Shown here piece by piece: positions 12,801 to 25,665 of a stretch of DNA of 64,000 nt (the first letter of the stretch is position 1; every line of letters starts with the position of its first letter). The notes below the pieces were generated by a model, which worked only from the letters and a program-made list of their open reading frames with translations, was not told where the DNA came from and searched no databases. This DNA comes from Liolophura sinensis (lineage: Eukaryota; Mollusca; Polyplacophora; Chitonida; Chitonidae), in NCBI RefSeq assembly GCF_032854445.1, contig NC_088300.1:25279608-25343607 (forward strand), given 5' to 3'. Position numbers and translations under genes: made by a program.

Positions 12801-15420
12801 TGTTCCATTGTATATGACATCTAGGTCTTCGTCCGGTACAATAACAGATAAGCTGAGTTTTTCTCAACCGATAAATCTGCCCGACTTCGTAGAATGAAAA
12901 TATTTCTTCATATGTCGCCACGATATGGACGTCATATCGTCAGTGTGCCGTTATAATAATCATAACCATTCATAATGGTTCATAATCATTCAATCATTCC
13001 TAATATCGCGTAAACAGAAACGCACACTAGATTAATCATCAATATCTTAGAAGTAAATGGAACTGGTTAAGTCGTCAAGCACAAATGTAACTAACGGCAA
13101 AAGAAAAGTGAAAAAAATGACCAAAAGTGATGTCTTAATTTGTTTTTTGTCTCATAGACGTGAATAATTAAATTTAAATCATGTGAACTCCGCTTCTGTT
13201 AATGATGGTTCATGTGGATAAAAAATTTTAAGAAAAGGCTTTTCATATAACGCAAAAGACGTCACATGGACGATTTACAAAAAGTAGATGTAGTGTCAGT
13301 GTCGACTAATTGTAATTAAACAGAGTCATAACCACTCTGGAATATTACAAACAGCTCCATAACCCTTGTATCGATGTATCAAGAATGAGTTGATTAACAT
13401 TAGGGGATTACCACCTTTCCCCTAATTGTTTCTACAATAATGACGATACATGTGCCTTTTATGTACCATTTTAAAGTGCATTTGGATGCGAAGGCCCAAC
13501 TGTATGAAACGTTGAAAGAACCACCGCAAAATTCTTATCATCCATTCTCTCTTGGGAACCACCTGTTAACTACAAATTTCTGACTTATATAGTCCTTCCT
13601 GTCGACACGAGAATATAGTGCTACCTGGCGGATAAAGAGTAATCTTATAAAGTAACATGGTATGTCTCAAATAAATTGAGCAGGCTACTACATGGAAAGA
13701 AAATTTCTTTTACATCCATAAAATGCCCGTTTCTGGCATCTTATATCCGGATGAAGCCTCACATTGCCTTTTATCTGTAGCACTATCTTCAGAGCTAATA
13801 CTTATGTTATTTAGACCCCAAAACACTCTGTCTGTTCTCCAGCCGGTGACGTATCTGTCTTCTTAATCCAATACCCACCGTCCCTTCCCTTTTTGGTTTA
13901 TAGTGTCAGTCAGTAAATACAGATCAATCCGATCCCCATGGAAGGTCAATACAGACCGGTATAATGTTCAAAATTACTGGGATTTACACAATACTCCCAG
14001 TCAAATTGTGATTATAGTAGTCAGAAAATTTTAAAAGTCATCCACAATCTCCATAACTCCATAAACCTGAGACAAACGTTGTATTGCTTAGATTCCACTA
14101 ATAGAAAAATGTCAAAACTGCTTTCAAAGGACGGATCTGTCTGGCCATTATTTCTTCTGTTGTATGCGTCATTGCGTTGTTGTCTGCTTCTGTTTACAAA
14201 TGCGTGTTCAGTTTGTATCTTGGGAGATATCTGTTCTAGTCAGATTTTTTTTTTTCGGGGAAAATTTCTCTAGGTGCAAGTCAGCCTAAGAATGGCGTTT
14301 GATTGATATTGCTGCACGCAGCTCGTGATTGTTGGTATCGCAAGTCCCGTGATTGATGCCACTGTTTTTAACTCCTTCAAAGGGGTTAAGTTTTAGTCGC
14401 CGTCTTTTTCTCCACCTCGTTTTCTGAAACCCTCCATTAAATTTTTGTGGTCATCCAAATTAGGATTAATTAAAAGATTGTTTACACTTGACCCTTTGAC
14501 AGAAATGCAGAGTAGCGTCCCTTTCTCTGTAGTGCAGGAATTTGTACTCTCAGGGTGCCTTTCAGGGCTAAATGCGTTTTTAGGATTTAACATGATGCTC
14601 GCCATTTATCATTGTCATTTGAACGACTGTAGCATGTTTAACTCTGTCGTATATCGCAAAATTGAACAAGTTCTCAGCTTTATGTAAGTCTGATGCTGGA
14701 CTCAAAACAAAAGTCAGAGCGTCATCATTCTTTATTAGTGCTGTCCAAGGCTTGCCTAAGTGGCTTTTTATGTTGCCCCAGAATGGCGTGTGCTGTCGGT
14801 CAGTAATGGGTGATATTAAACAATGGCCGTGTCGGTTATCGTCAGCAAGCCAGTAGATGGTAGCAAGCAATTTGTATGTGGCCCACAGTCATAGATAGCC
14901 ATACTTTGTAGGGGACTGACTTGTTCATTAGGCTTTACACGTCATGTACCGGTTCGAAGAGATAGATCTGTGAAGACAGCATGAAAAGACGTGAATATGC
15001 ACAATTCTTTATCCCTTATCACACGATGTTTCCAAGATACTTGTCGTTATCAGGATACTCCAGGTCTATTTTACATAATGCGACAATAGGTCTTTAGGTC
15101 TTGTGTCAGCACGTCTCGAATGTGATTACACCGCCTTTTGACTAATTCTAGACAAATGATGTCTACTAAATTGCAATTACTGTATTTTTTTTACCTAATT
15201 CTGTTTAAGCCATGGTGCTATGGGGCGTATAAATTGCTACTATTTATGCATTTAACAGCTAGAATAAAACCCCAGCAGGGAAACTGAAAAAGGGCGCTAT
15301 TTCACCGGTTACGTGTGATCATTTCCCAGTTATCAAACAGTTGTCGTCGCTCTGGTTTTACTCTCTTTGCTGTCTCTGTGCTAATTATATTATATTAATG
15401 TCTCGTGTTTAAATGGGGTT
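9869..15420. other. Long stretch without a recognisable gene
   Basis: Only short frames are present: 10320-10502 minus, 10816-11070 minus, 11820-12026 plus, and 14393-14870 on both strands. None shows a known domain. A 17-bp near-palindrome (AACCATT-CAT-AATGGTT) lies at 12964-12980, and a weak tRNA-like string (CCATGGCTCAGTGGTGATGG) near 12463. Confidence 0.5.
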
Positions 15421-15423
15421 TTT

Positions 15424-15648
15424 TTGCGCAGCGTAATGACCCATGAGCCTCTCACCAATGCGGTCGCTCTCAGTTCAAGTCCAGCTCATTCGGTCGTAAG
15501 TGGGAAGGTTAGGCAGCAACGTGCGGATGATCATGGGTTTCCCCCGGGCTCTGCCCGGTTTCCCCCCACCATAATCCTGGCCACCGTTGTATAAGTGAAA
15601 TATTTTTGAGTACGGTGTAAAATACCTATGAAATAAATAAATATTTTT
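15424..15648 (+). mobile_element. SINE, AATAAAT-tailed family, nearly full length
   Basis: A decayed tRNA-like head contains the B-box-like string AGTTCAAGTCCAGCTC. The family body follows: GTAAGTGGGAAGG, GGGTTTCCCCCGGGCTCTGC, TATAAGTGAAATATTTTTGA and TACGGTGTAAAATACC. It ends in AATAAATAAAT. The A-box end is degraded. Confidence 0.8.
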
Positions 15649-15751
15649 TTTCGTGATCAACCATGTTTCCGAGAGTACCAGTGATCATAATACATTTAAA
15701 GCTGGCCCGTTATATACACTATTATGGAATTGTTTCAACTTCCGACCGGGC

Positions 15752-15787
15752 ATTTGCAACCAACATAACAACCAGTTGGTTGCAAAT
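15752..15787. repeat. Perfect 13-bp hairpin
   Basis: ATTTGCAACCAAC at 15752-15764 is followed, after a 10-nt spacer, by its exact reverse complement at 15775-15787. The arms are of mixed composition, so this is less likely to be chance than the AT-rich hairpins elsewhere. It lies between two SINEs and has no gene beside it. Confidence 0.7.
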
Positions 15788-15944
15788 AGCATATCACAAA
15801 GCTCTATAGGGAAAGTAGTTTTTTAATGTTAGAGTATGCTTTGTTCTTAGTTCATATATTAAAAAAAGACTCTGGTGAATCTTTCTGGTGAAGCTGGTGA
15901 AATGTATGATAAGGTTGGATGACATTATCCGGATGTCACCTTTT

Positions 15945-16290
15945 AAGTGCTGACTCAAATAACCTTCATGGTCATGTAAATGGCACCAAATTCTTGAGGT
16001 ATCAATTATTTATTTATTTTATTTTTTTTATTATTTATTTATTTATTTCATTGGTGTTTATGCTATACTGAAGAATATTTCACTTATACAACGGCGACCA
16101 AGGTTATGGTGGAGGAGCCTGGCAGAGCCCGGGGGAAACCCACGAGCATCCGCAGGTTGCTGAAAGACCTTCCGACATACGGCCGGAGAACTTTCATCCT
16201 GTAAGTACTGGCTCAAGGAACCTTCATTGGGATTCAAGTCATAGACCAGACAGAATGACAACAAATTTTTGAGGTATCAGTGACTATCTC
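15945..16290. repeat. Direct repeats flanking a SINE
   Basis: The left repeat (about 15945-16006) shares AAGTRCTGRCTCAA, AACCTTCATKG and CAAATTYTTGAGGTATCA with the right repeat (about 16203-16282). The minus-strand SINE lies exactly between them. They are too long and too diverged for an ordinary target-site duplication. A perfect 9-bp inverted repeat (TATCTCAGT / ACTGAGATA) follows at 16285-16317. Confidence 0.6.
16004..16200 (-). mobile_element. SINE, AATAAAT-tailed family, 5'-truncated
   Basis: Read on the plus strand it begins with the reverse-complement tail (TATTTATTTATTTCATTGGTG), then AATATTTCACTTATACAACG, GGCAGAGCCCGGGGGAAACC and GCTGAAAGACCTTCCGACAT. The tRNA-like head is missing. 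Confidence 0.8.
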
Positions 16291-16317
16291 AGTGATAAGT
16301 GTAAGCTTACTGAGATA

Positions 16318-17954
16318 AACCATCAGTACAAGAAGCAATATTAACCAACGCACCTGGGAAATAGAATTCCGTTAAAAATCCTACCAGGTCTTCGCCAATA
16401 ACAGTATTGAAAAGTGAAATACCTTTTCCTACGTAAATACTTTTGCATTTGTCTGATTTATCGGTTCTAAAGTGTGTATATTGTACGAAATACATCACAT
16501 GTTTCAAAAATCATTTGAAAATGGTAATTTCCATACCACACACAATTTTAGTCGGTTATACCTACATGTAAGACGATGACAACCATGGTACTCCTTTCTC
16601 TTTGACCGCAAAAGCATTAGGACATGTGTCTACTACTGGTCAGCCCGGTGTCAGTACACTGTCGCTGGGTCCGATACCATGTCTGAGTGTCTTCTAAGAA
16701 TTGAGGCATCGTAATATAAGGCTTAGAGAATGTCCTGCAACAAAAAAAAACTGTCGTAAAATTACAAACATACTGTTAGACTAATCCCCATGCTGCAAGC
16801 GAATGAAATGATCAGCAAGTTAAAGCAATTCGAGAGTAAATTTCAAAAGTGTAAAGAAGATATCATAGTCAAAGGCTTCAGGGCAGATCTCCACTGCCAG
16901 GATTTTGTAGGGGTCGAGGATATATTCTTATCTGACGATTTTTGCTTAAAGCATTAAACACTGAAATCACTAGAATGGGCATTTCCAGATACCTGAAGAC
17001 AAGATGATGTGTCTTCTTCCCTTCCCGGAAAGAGATTCTGTGTGAGAGAGATGTTGTTATAATCATTAGTCCCTAATGATCACTGACACTGGCTCTGTAC
17101 CTTCCGAAAGCTCAGACAATCGTAAATTCACATTTGCTTGAGTATACCCATAAAACATTCAGGAGCTAATACAAGCAAGACTACGTCAACAGTCGTGGAT
17201 CTCGAATCCGCAAAATGGTGGATATTGGAAAGGCGGATTTATTTTATCAAGTTAATTTTACGAGAGTACCACATTGTTTCCCCATACGGTGTTCATTGTT
17301 TTCTTATTCTTGAGGTGGACGTGTGAAAGGGTAAAGATAATAAAACAATACATCTACTAAAATAGATTAAGTCCAATTTGCAAACAGACAACACGAAATG
17401 ACCTTAGTTTATCCAGATTTAATACTAATGATAATGGAATTTCCTCTTACAGTTTAACAGAAGCCCACAGGAGTCTTACATTTTCCAGGAGTACATAGTT
17501 CCAAAGATTCTACCCCCAAAGCATTGATTAAAGCCCATAAGGCACGAGGGTGAGCTTTCAGTTAACATCTGTATACATATACGTATACAAGTATACATCG
17601 AATAACACACATGTTTTTGGAGATGCCGTCTTATATTTTGATTCCATTCGTTTGCCTGGAATTTAAAGCTCTACTCAAGAATTTCTAAATCATACGGCAA
17701 GCGTGGGGTTAATGGGTGGAAGAAATCAGAGTTCATAAAGTGGATAATTCCCCTACGTCAGAAGAACCTTTCATGAAATGATCTTTAATACAAGAGCGTC
17801 TTTAAGGAATTCTCCCATTAACAGCGTTATGCTATTCTCACGTGAGATGGTTATATGCTGATGAGTAGACGAGAGAATTCACAGAAGCCTTACCATTACC
17901 ATTGATGGATACGCGGGAAGTAGCAATGTCAAGAAGATGCAATTTTAGAAAGAT
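16318..17954. other. No recognisable feature
   Basis: AT-rich sequence with short scattered frames only. Short TATAC-rich runs occur near 17570-17595. Confidence 0.45.
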
Positions 17955-19620
17955 CTAGTGTTGTTATTTTTTGCCTTTTTTCTGGTTGACCTATGTACTT
18001 TTAGCCCTGCATGAGCTGCAAGACATGACACAAACCCATGCAAACGAGGTTTTCAGAGATGGAGAAATATCACGTACACAAAACAGGGAATAATAGCGTG
18101 TCTTCCAAAGTCTAATAGACCAAGAAAAACAGGCGGTCATTAACTTTATTACACGTTAATTATAAACTAATTAGTGCCTGTATTGCAAACAGACTAAAAA
18201 TTAGTATTACAAGGTTATTCAGAAGGACCAAAAAGGTTTCATATAATGTAGATATATAGATGACAAAATTCGCCTAATTTACGATATTACATTTGAAACA
18301 ATGAATAGTGAAATCCCAGGGATGCTTCTGACCATTGACAGTGAAAAAGGCATTTGATTCCATATCATGGAGGTTTATTAAACAAGTAGTGAAAACAATG
18401 CGGTTTGGTAATCACTTTAGTAAATGGATACAGGTTTTCAAACAAATATTTCGGTTGTATTCTACAAAATGGTAGAATGTCCCCTTCATTCTCAATCAGT
18501 AGGAGTTGTAGACAAGGAAATCCGATTTTACCGTATATTTTTCTGTTAGGCGCTGAGGTTCTCACAACACTCAACTGATTCTGGATGGATGCAAGAACAC
18601 CTTAGTAGAAACACTAAACTGCCTATATTTATATTACAAATACTCAGGGCTAAAAATGTATATACAGAAAACAATAAGCAGCCTGGATATAGGCTCTTTG
18701 TCCAGGATGCAATCTGAAGCTATGCCAGGATGTACAGCTAGACAGCGTGAATGAACTAAAACGCATTAGGCATTCAGTTCTCAACTACAGATTTCAACAG
18801 CATACTGAGAATTAACCAATTTAAAATAAAAGGTATATTTTAGATTACAATAAATCAGTAAAAATATACAAAATGAGTGGCTAAATGATATAAAACTGAA
18901 TACGATCGTGTTTTCTCTTGTCTATCATGGTACTAGAACTTTCTAGTGAATTAGAAACGAGGAACACAGCTTTTAATGACATTTTGAATAAGGGTGGTTG
19001 TGTTACACAAATACTAAGCAAATGGGAGCAAATCTTACAGGTAAATCATAATAATGTAAACAATTTCTTTACCTCTCTTCGAATGTATTATGAGATTATG
19101 CATCAGGATTGTCCTACAATTTATTTAATTATTTATTTGATTCTTTTTTAATACGCTGAAATCAAGAACATTTCACTTATATGACATCGGATAGCATTAC
19201 GGTAGGAGGAAACCGGGCAGATTGTAAACCCACGACCATCCTCAGTTTGCCGGCAGACATTCCGTTAGAGACCAGACGTCCGCAGAGGTAGTCAGCATGA
19301 GCTGGACTTCAACTCACAGTGACCTCATGGTGAGAGGCTTAGCGATGGCGTGCTAACCACCTCGACCACGGGGGCCAACTGTGGGCCCAACAAAATCTTA
19401 CCTTTACAAAACTGGCAGGAAAGTTGATGACGTTTGTGAACTTTGTAACAAAGAAAAAGAAACGCAATTATTTTTTATATATAATACTTGGATACATAAG
19501 AATGGAAGAACATATTGCCAAAATAACGGGAACGGAACGTGAATTGAAGACAAATGGAGTAGAAGCTACAATGTATTTAAAGAACAAACAAATGTGTAAA
19601 AATGCGAACGGAGGGTAGAG
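17955..19620 (+). pseudogene. L1-type LINE ORF2 (reverse transcriptase) remnant, many frameshifts
   Basis: Fragments in all three plus frames line up in the correct order with an L1-clade ORF2. KQGIIACLPKSNRPRK lies at about 18080-18130. A segment like NYKLISACIANRLK lies at 18150-18200. YIDDKIRLIYDITFET and IPGMLLTIDSEK follow at 18245-18345 and FDSISWRFIKQVVK at 18350-18390. FSISRSCRQGNPILPYIFLL at 18490-18545 matches the RT block S-x-x-R/G-x-R-Q-G-x-P-L-x-P. YSGLKMYIQKT lies near 18640 and LGIQFSTTDFNSIL near 18770. A C-terminal block, YKTGRKVDDVCELCNKEKET (about 19405-19465), resembles the Cys-containing tail of L1 ORF2. There are many stops and frame changes, and the N-terminal endonuclease and ORF1 are absent. 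A minus-strand SINE is inserted at 19119-19378, so the LINE is older than that SINE. An intact ORF2 would nick DNA and reverse-transcribe its own RNA. Confidence 0.88.
19119..19378 (-). mobile_element. SINE, AATAAAT-tailed family, full length, nested in the LINE
   Basis: On the minus strand it starts GGCCCCCGTGGTCGAGGTGG, TTAGCACGCC (A-box-like), then TGAGTTGAAGTCCAGCTCAT (B-box-like), then the family body, and ends at the TATTTAATTATTTATTTG tail. It separates the reverse transcriptase part of the LINE from its C-terminal block. Confidence 0.85.
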
Positions 19621-21700
19621 TGAAGATGTGGCTGCATATAAAATCTTCTAATTGGTTAAAAGCAAGTAATAATTTCTGAATAGTCTGAAGCCCGTTTCTT
19701 TTCTTTCCATTTGGAGGTGCCGTAAGACAACGCCTGCAAATCACATGGGGCTACGATATAACAGGTGCGCTTTACCTGAAAAGCTGGGCCTTCAGTTCAA
19801 ACTGTCTGAAGGCTTAATACCAGATCTAACTTTAGGCCAAGCATTTGTTTTTACTTAACCCCAGAATAATTGTGTAACAGTATATTGAGTATGAAGTAAC
19901 GGAACACTGGGTTTTTTTAAATATCTTAACTTATCTTACTTTTGATCAACCGGGCCCAGAATCTCAAGAGGTGTGTGCCAGGCCTAAAAAAATCTGCCCG
20001 TTTTGATCGCGTGTAGACGGCCCCGCGGGTCCAAGGCACCCATATGCTCCACACTACCATTTGTATCCCGTGTGATCACTTCAATGAACGTCATAACGTA
20101 TTACTAAATTAACTGGTTTGTTAATGCTATTCTAGCGAACGACTTCGGTCTGTCTTTTATATTTTACAATTTACACGTATGTAAATGTGGACGGAGTCTC
20201 CAGAATCCTTGGCGCGGTATTTGTTTTTTTTTAATTTGTGTCTGAAACGCCACTTAAGTAGGACCCCAGATATGCATCATGTTGAATACTGTCTTCATGG
20301 ATACATGAACAGTTCGATCAAAGTTCAGCTGATAGACATGTTAATATGGAACACCATTTTGACACATACCTGAAATATTCCTTGAGTCTATCCGTCACTG
20401 AAAACTGTTGGTTGCTTTTCTTTACATGAATCTGTCCTAATTTCGGAACGTCCATTACGGTTGACGATTGATAGACTGAATGTCTGTTTCGACACCCATA
20501 ATAATTAAAGGTAAATTAAGATTTTTTAAGCTTAAAAAACGGTATGGCCCCATTGGTATTTCCTATTTTTCATTTCAGACATACTGAGGCGCAATTTACC
20601 CATTTAAATGAGTATTTAAGTGGAACTTCCAAAATTAACTCCTTCAGCATCTTCAGGAAGCCTAGTTCCCTCTGGTCAATTTATAAGGATTTGTTGGAAA
20701 AAAGGACAGAACAGTACAACATGAGGTACGGCAATTGATATCTTGAAGTACCATCAATCCTCCGTTATTATCATCAAGTATTATTAATTTCGCTAGGTGT
20801 TTCTTCCCGGCCACTCATCTTTGCACATACACCTGATCGAGGGAAAATGTCTCCAGTTACCACACAGGCAACAAAACCCACACCTGCGCACGTAGTCTGA
20901 TATCTCCGAAAATCGATCGTTTGCAGAAACTTCACTGAATTCATATCAGCGCTTAAGAACAATAATTATTACAAATATTTTATTATTTTGCCTTGTCTTT
21001 CACTGTCATTGAGATTAAAGGCAAAACATTTATGCGACAGACTAAATGTTGTTTTAAATAGTTAGAATGAAAGGATGGTGTAAAAAAATGCCAGCAGATC
21101 GTAATTTTTCGATAACATGTTCCCAAATGCGATGTACATGCCACAGGTGGGTGATTGGTTTGCTTGACTTCCCTATACACTACTTTATAAAACGTGTTTA
21201 TGAAAGATTAGACGGATAGAATGTACATTTATTCACCTCGGGGTACCACGTTACCTCTCTCCAATGCCTTCATTAATACAGATAGACTGTTCATTTTTTT
21301 ATTACTCTGCACATAGATCAATTTGTCATATTATAACACAGGAGTATCAATTCCGCGTAACTGTAACTTGAAAGGACGTTGATTTATGTCCCGCAACCCA
21401 GAACCAATGACATATGATAAACCTGATTGGAGTTCTATGTGTCCTACTTACAGGGGTTTCGTTCTTACTTCCAGGCAAACAAATTAACCCACATTCGTTG
21501 GTGAGCAGGTGACATATTGTAAACTCGATGTCTGTCTGTATGTATAAATTATTGATTGGAGTAAGATTTGTACCCATCAACAATTCTGCCGTTAGAATAA
21601 CGTTGTAATAACGTTGTCTATAAAACATGTATGGTTTCTTTTTCCCAACTAAGCAATTTTAAGTTTACATTAATGCGAAGCCATGAATTACACCAACATA
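19621..21700. other. No recognisable feature
   Basis: Short frames on both strands without a known motif. No SINE or tandem repeat seen. Confidence 0.45.
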
Positions 21701-21705
21701 CTGCG

Positions 21706-21850
21706 CGTGATGGTAAAAAAATCTACATTGGTGAGACAGGTGATAGATTGAGATATAACTGTCAGGTGTACAGATAGATCAACACACCACAGCTTCATCA
21801 CACCTCCAGTAATCATTGGGCGACAGCTAACTAAAATTCAGAGTTTTCCG
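21706..21850 (+). pseudogene. GIY-YIG endonuclease remnant of a Penelope-like element
   Basis: The translation RDGKKIYIGETGDRLRYNCQ followed by VYR, one stop and INTPQLHHTSSNHWATA matches the GIY-YIG domain of Penelope-like retroelements. There the core reads YIGETxxxLRxRxxxHR, with a Gln-rich then His/Ser segment downstream (S-x-H/N-x-A). One in-frame stop lies after VYR and another after ATA, so it is dead. An intact domain nicks the target DNA during retrotransposition. The reverse transcriptase that should precede it is not recognisable upstream. The only RT piece of this kind in the window is on the minus strand at 9.6-9.9 kb, so the two probably come from separate insertions. Confidence 0.6.
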
Positions 21851-24030
21851 GCGGCTGCCAGCATACTGGTAGGGAGAAACCGGTCTGTGTGAACAAGTTC
21901 AACAAAGTCTTTTAACAGTCCATTCTGATAAATTCTGCAACAGAGAGGCGAGCATAGAATATTTTGTATAGTGTGTTTTATTTTAATGTGGTTTGCTATC
22001 ACATATGCTGCCCCCTCCTCACACACACACGCACACTTTTAAAAGATCGGGGGTACTGACGAATCCGTCCCCTCCCCGACTTGCTACACTACTGCCATTA
22101 TAGAAGGGGTTACTAGTAAAGTAAAAATATAAAAGACAACAGCATGGGGTAAAACCTGAGCATCAGCGATAACGTGATGATTGCCAAATGGTCAAACGTA
22201 TCCACAGAAGTTAGACATTTTTTTTAAATTCACCTCTGTTTTAGGGCTTTTTTCTAACTGTTCATGCAATCGCTTAGATTAGCAACCTGCACGTTTTCTA
22301 ACCAGTAATCTTGCAAATCCCCATGGCTTAAGTAGAAGTAGTTAAAAAACAAAAGTAGAGGCATTTAATAGGCATTTTCCGGACGTTACTGGTCCAGAAT
22401 TGCTCAAAATGATGTGTAATCGTCACATTTAATAAATAATAACATGAGAACAATATAGAGGGTTAGGTGGAATTTTTCGGTCGCATGTTGCCTTACCTAG
22501 AGGTCAGTGTTAGCATGACTGGGTCCATGGCCATTCTTTGAAGATACTTCAAACACTCTTAGCTATTATCGAGATATGTGTAATTCTAGACACAGATCAT
22601 ATATGCTTTACGGGGACATGCAGAGTTGGAGATGGCAGAGGGAGTTTCGTTTTGGTATATTTTGCATTTGGCCAATTAATACATCGCTGTTTTGAAGACA
22701 TGGCAATCGGGGAAAACTATCATAGTGTGAAGTAAAACCAAAAGAACGAACTATGATGTAACCTATAATGGTAAATTGGATAAAGCCATTACAGTAATCA
22801 CTGAATTTTCTATAAGGCAACGAATCAGTGGAAGTGTCTGTGCAAGGAACGTCCCAACAATGCGGTTAAGCCATACGGTTCACCGGAATGTATGTGAACG
22901 TACACGGACTGAGTTAAATGTTCACTGAAGCATTAGCCTATTAGATTTCACTCATCGGCAATATGATGCTTCCAGGAAGCCGTCAGAAAGTCATGAATTC
23001 CTTGTGGCATAACCTGCGGTCTGACAGCTGAGGATCACTGGTATGCCTTATTAAGCAACAGAATCAGGCATTCCAGCCAACAGGTTTTTAAAATTAGCTT
23101 TACCTTTTATTCAGTTGAATAGAATGACCAGCAGTGAAAGGTAACGACAAGGTTTTTCCGCGACATAGAATGAATGACTGGTCATGGGTTTACGTCCATA
23201 TCGGCAATATTGTTTATTGTTACATCACTACAAGCAGTATCCTGATCAGCCCATCAGCCACCGGGAGAGTTCTGTTACTGCTACCAAATGTAATAGCATA
23301 TATTGCGTATTAAAAACTGGCACCTGTGAATGAAGATTTTTATCTACAAAAAAGCAGTACCCTGCTTTAAATTGAAACAAAAGTGGTAAGTACCATTCTT
23401 CGGCAAGGTGAGTTAAAAAAGGAAAATGTCTCTGCAACCACAAATGTGCTATCTAAGCAAAGCAAAATTTCTTCTACTGCGTATTTGACAAATACCGGTA
23501 GTAGTAATAGAGTCCCCTAATTCGCTGAGGGGCTGTCTCTGTTACTACTCGCAGCAGGGTAACAATAATAACAAGATAAAAATACTGTTTCTAATACTAA
23601 CAGCTATTTTTTCAGGGATTGATCAGAAAATAAAGGAAGGGTATCGCATTATAATAGTCAACATATGTGCTGCATACAGGGTTAGCCCTTATTATTTTCG
23701 CTTAAAACTATTGGCTTGGTTAATGTACCTGTGTACACAGGTTAAACTGAATAAGTTTTCGTCACGGTTGAGTTGTTCAGACCCGGACAGTAAAATTGGG
23801 CATGTACATCATGGACACAGGTTAAACATGCGGCGGAAAACGTCCATACATCCGTCGGAAAACCACAAGCTGTTAATGCGAGGCTTTGTAGCAGATTAAT
23901 GTGTTTGAGATTGGTATACATACCGTATATAAGATTAGACCGAAAGTAATGGTGCTTTGTCTTACAATCAAGTAGTATAAATAGAGGTGCACAATACACC
24001 GAAGAGTGAAAATTCTTAGGAATGCTGTCA
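21851..24030. other. No recognisable gene; one CA microsatellite
   Basis: A short (CA)n run lies at about 22019-22036. Frames at 22538-22735, 22608-22820 and 23742-24083 are open but show no family features. The last partly overlaps a SINE tail. Confidence 0.45.
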
Positions 24031-24060
24031 AACAACACCAATAAATAAATAAATAAATAC
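24031..24060 (+). mobile_element. SINE 3' tail fragment
   Basis: AACACCAATAAATAAATAAA and a further AATAC follow directly, matching the last bases of the AATAAAT-tailed family. No body is recognisable upstream. Confidence 0.45.
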
Positions 24061-24859
24061 AAAGAATTACCTAAAAAGAGCACTTTAAGATATTAGTCTC
24101 CGTTAAGAGCAATGCAAATCTGAATGTTTTTTGGAACTATACGGCAATATCAAACCGAGTCTGCAATCAATGAACATAATTTCACAAGCTGACAAGATAT
24201 TGACAATCTCATTTAGTAGACAGATGTAAAAACTTTGCATCTATGCTTAACAACATCAACTCAGCAATACTTCTCAGCAGTAACCAGACTGTAACCGTAT
24301 CTCGTGGGCCGAATAGATACTCCACCCAGCCACAAAGCATACATCTATAATATTTTCTTCATAATGTTAAAGGATATGTTGTTTGTGCTGTACATGTACT
24401 TGTTTGTTGACGTTTTAACTAGGATAATTGTAAAATAGTTTCAGTTGAAATCCTATCGCTTATAATATGGTTTAGTTGTGGCATATAAGTAGCTGTATAA
24501 GTCGATCTCTTTATCTGTCGGTCGGCTGGTTTTTAACAAGGGTGAATCCCGTAAAAACGATTCTGCAATGAGTCCAAGACGACATTGCCTTTTTAGCGAG
24601 GTATGGCAGATATTGCGAATTTGCTCTTGTTCAGGTTACAAATTTCGAGACAACATAAAACCACAGCTGCAGTAAGATTTTTTTTATGCCTGTAGTTGAG
24701 CGCCTACAGTATGACGTTTCTCTGTCTGTTTCTTTTTCGGAAAACTTTTTTTTAAAATGGTAGGTTTATTCTCCTAAGAGGGAAACGTACCTGTCACGCA
24801 TATACTCTCGTGTAATTTCCATAGCGGAAATTCATCCCTCGCCATTTTTAGACGCACGA

Positions 24860-24938
24860 TCACAACGACGGCATTGGTGAGAGGTTTCTGGGTCATTGTT
24901 TCTGGTGTGCTACCCCCCTCGGTCACGGTGGCCCCCTT
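24860..24938 (-). mobile_element. SINE head fragment, AATAAAT-tailed family
   Basis: Read on the minus strand: GGGGGCCACCGTGACCGAGG, then GGTAGCACACC, then CCTCTCACCAATGCCGTCGT. This is the tRNA-derived head seen in the full-length copy at 19119-19378. The body and tail are absent. Confidence 0.6.
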
Positions 24939-25665
24939 GACGCCTGTAGTAGTAAGACTTTGAATATTGAGGCATGGATTCCATGGTCTTTATGGTCAGT
25001 TGGTATTTTATTGGAAAGTGCATCTACCATTCGTCTCCAAGTCGTTCACAGCTTTACACATAATCGTCTTTGTCATTAGGCAAATTTATTCTCAGACTTC
25101 GTTCCCTGGAGACCGCTTGTGATGTAGACCGTCGTCTGCCCTGATACATCAGCGCATGACTTCCTCACCGTAACAGGGGGAGGATATAGTATTGGTATTA
25201 CCTCTGTCAACACATTGTGACAGTGTTGTGTGTCAGGTTAGGTGACTTCGACAAGACATTCCACAAAGGCAGATTTACATAAATTTTAAAAGATACCCGG
25301 CCGTGATAACATCCAAATAGTGTGGATTAATTGCCAAAAAAAAACAACAAAAAAAAACAGAACAGACTTGATATGAAATTCACAAAATCAGCAACTTAAT
25401 TGTTCATCAAATTCATACATTTTTGGATATATTTTTAAAAAGCAACCTTATCATACATAGGTATTTTTTAAATAGCAATCTGACAAAATACCTGATCCTG
25501 TTTTTGACTAGTCAAGCATTCGGTCACAAGCTTCCGTGGATTCCGTTTGGTTTCACATGCTCGTTTGTGTAGTGCATTATTGAATTAACATGTATGCTTT
25601 AAAGTTAACTGCAAATGAAATAGCTATCACGTGAATGACACTCACCTAACTATTCTTTGCTCAGG

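Noticed and set aside
14393-14870. Two successive minus frames (96 and 70 codons) that could be one broken gene
   Set aside because: They are in different frames, the plus strand is equally open, and no family motif is visible.
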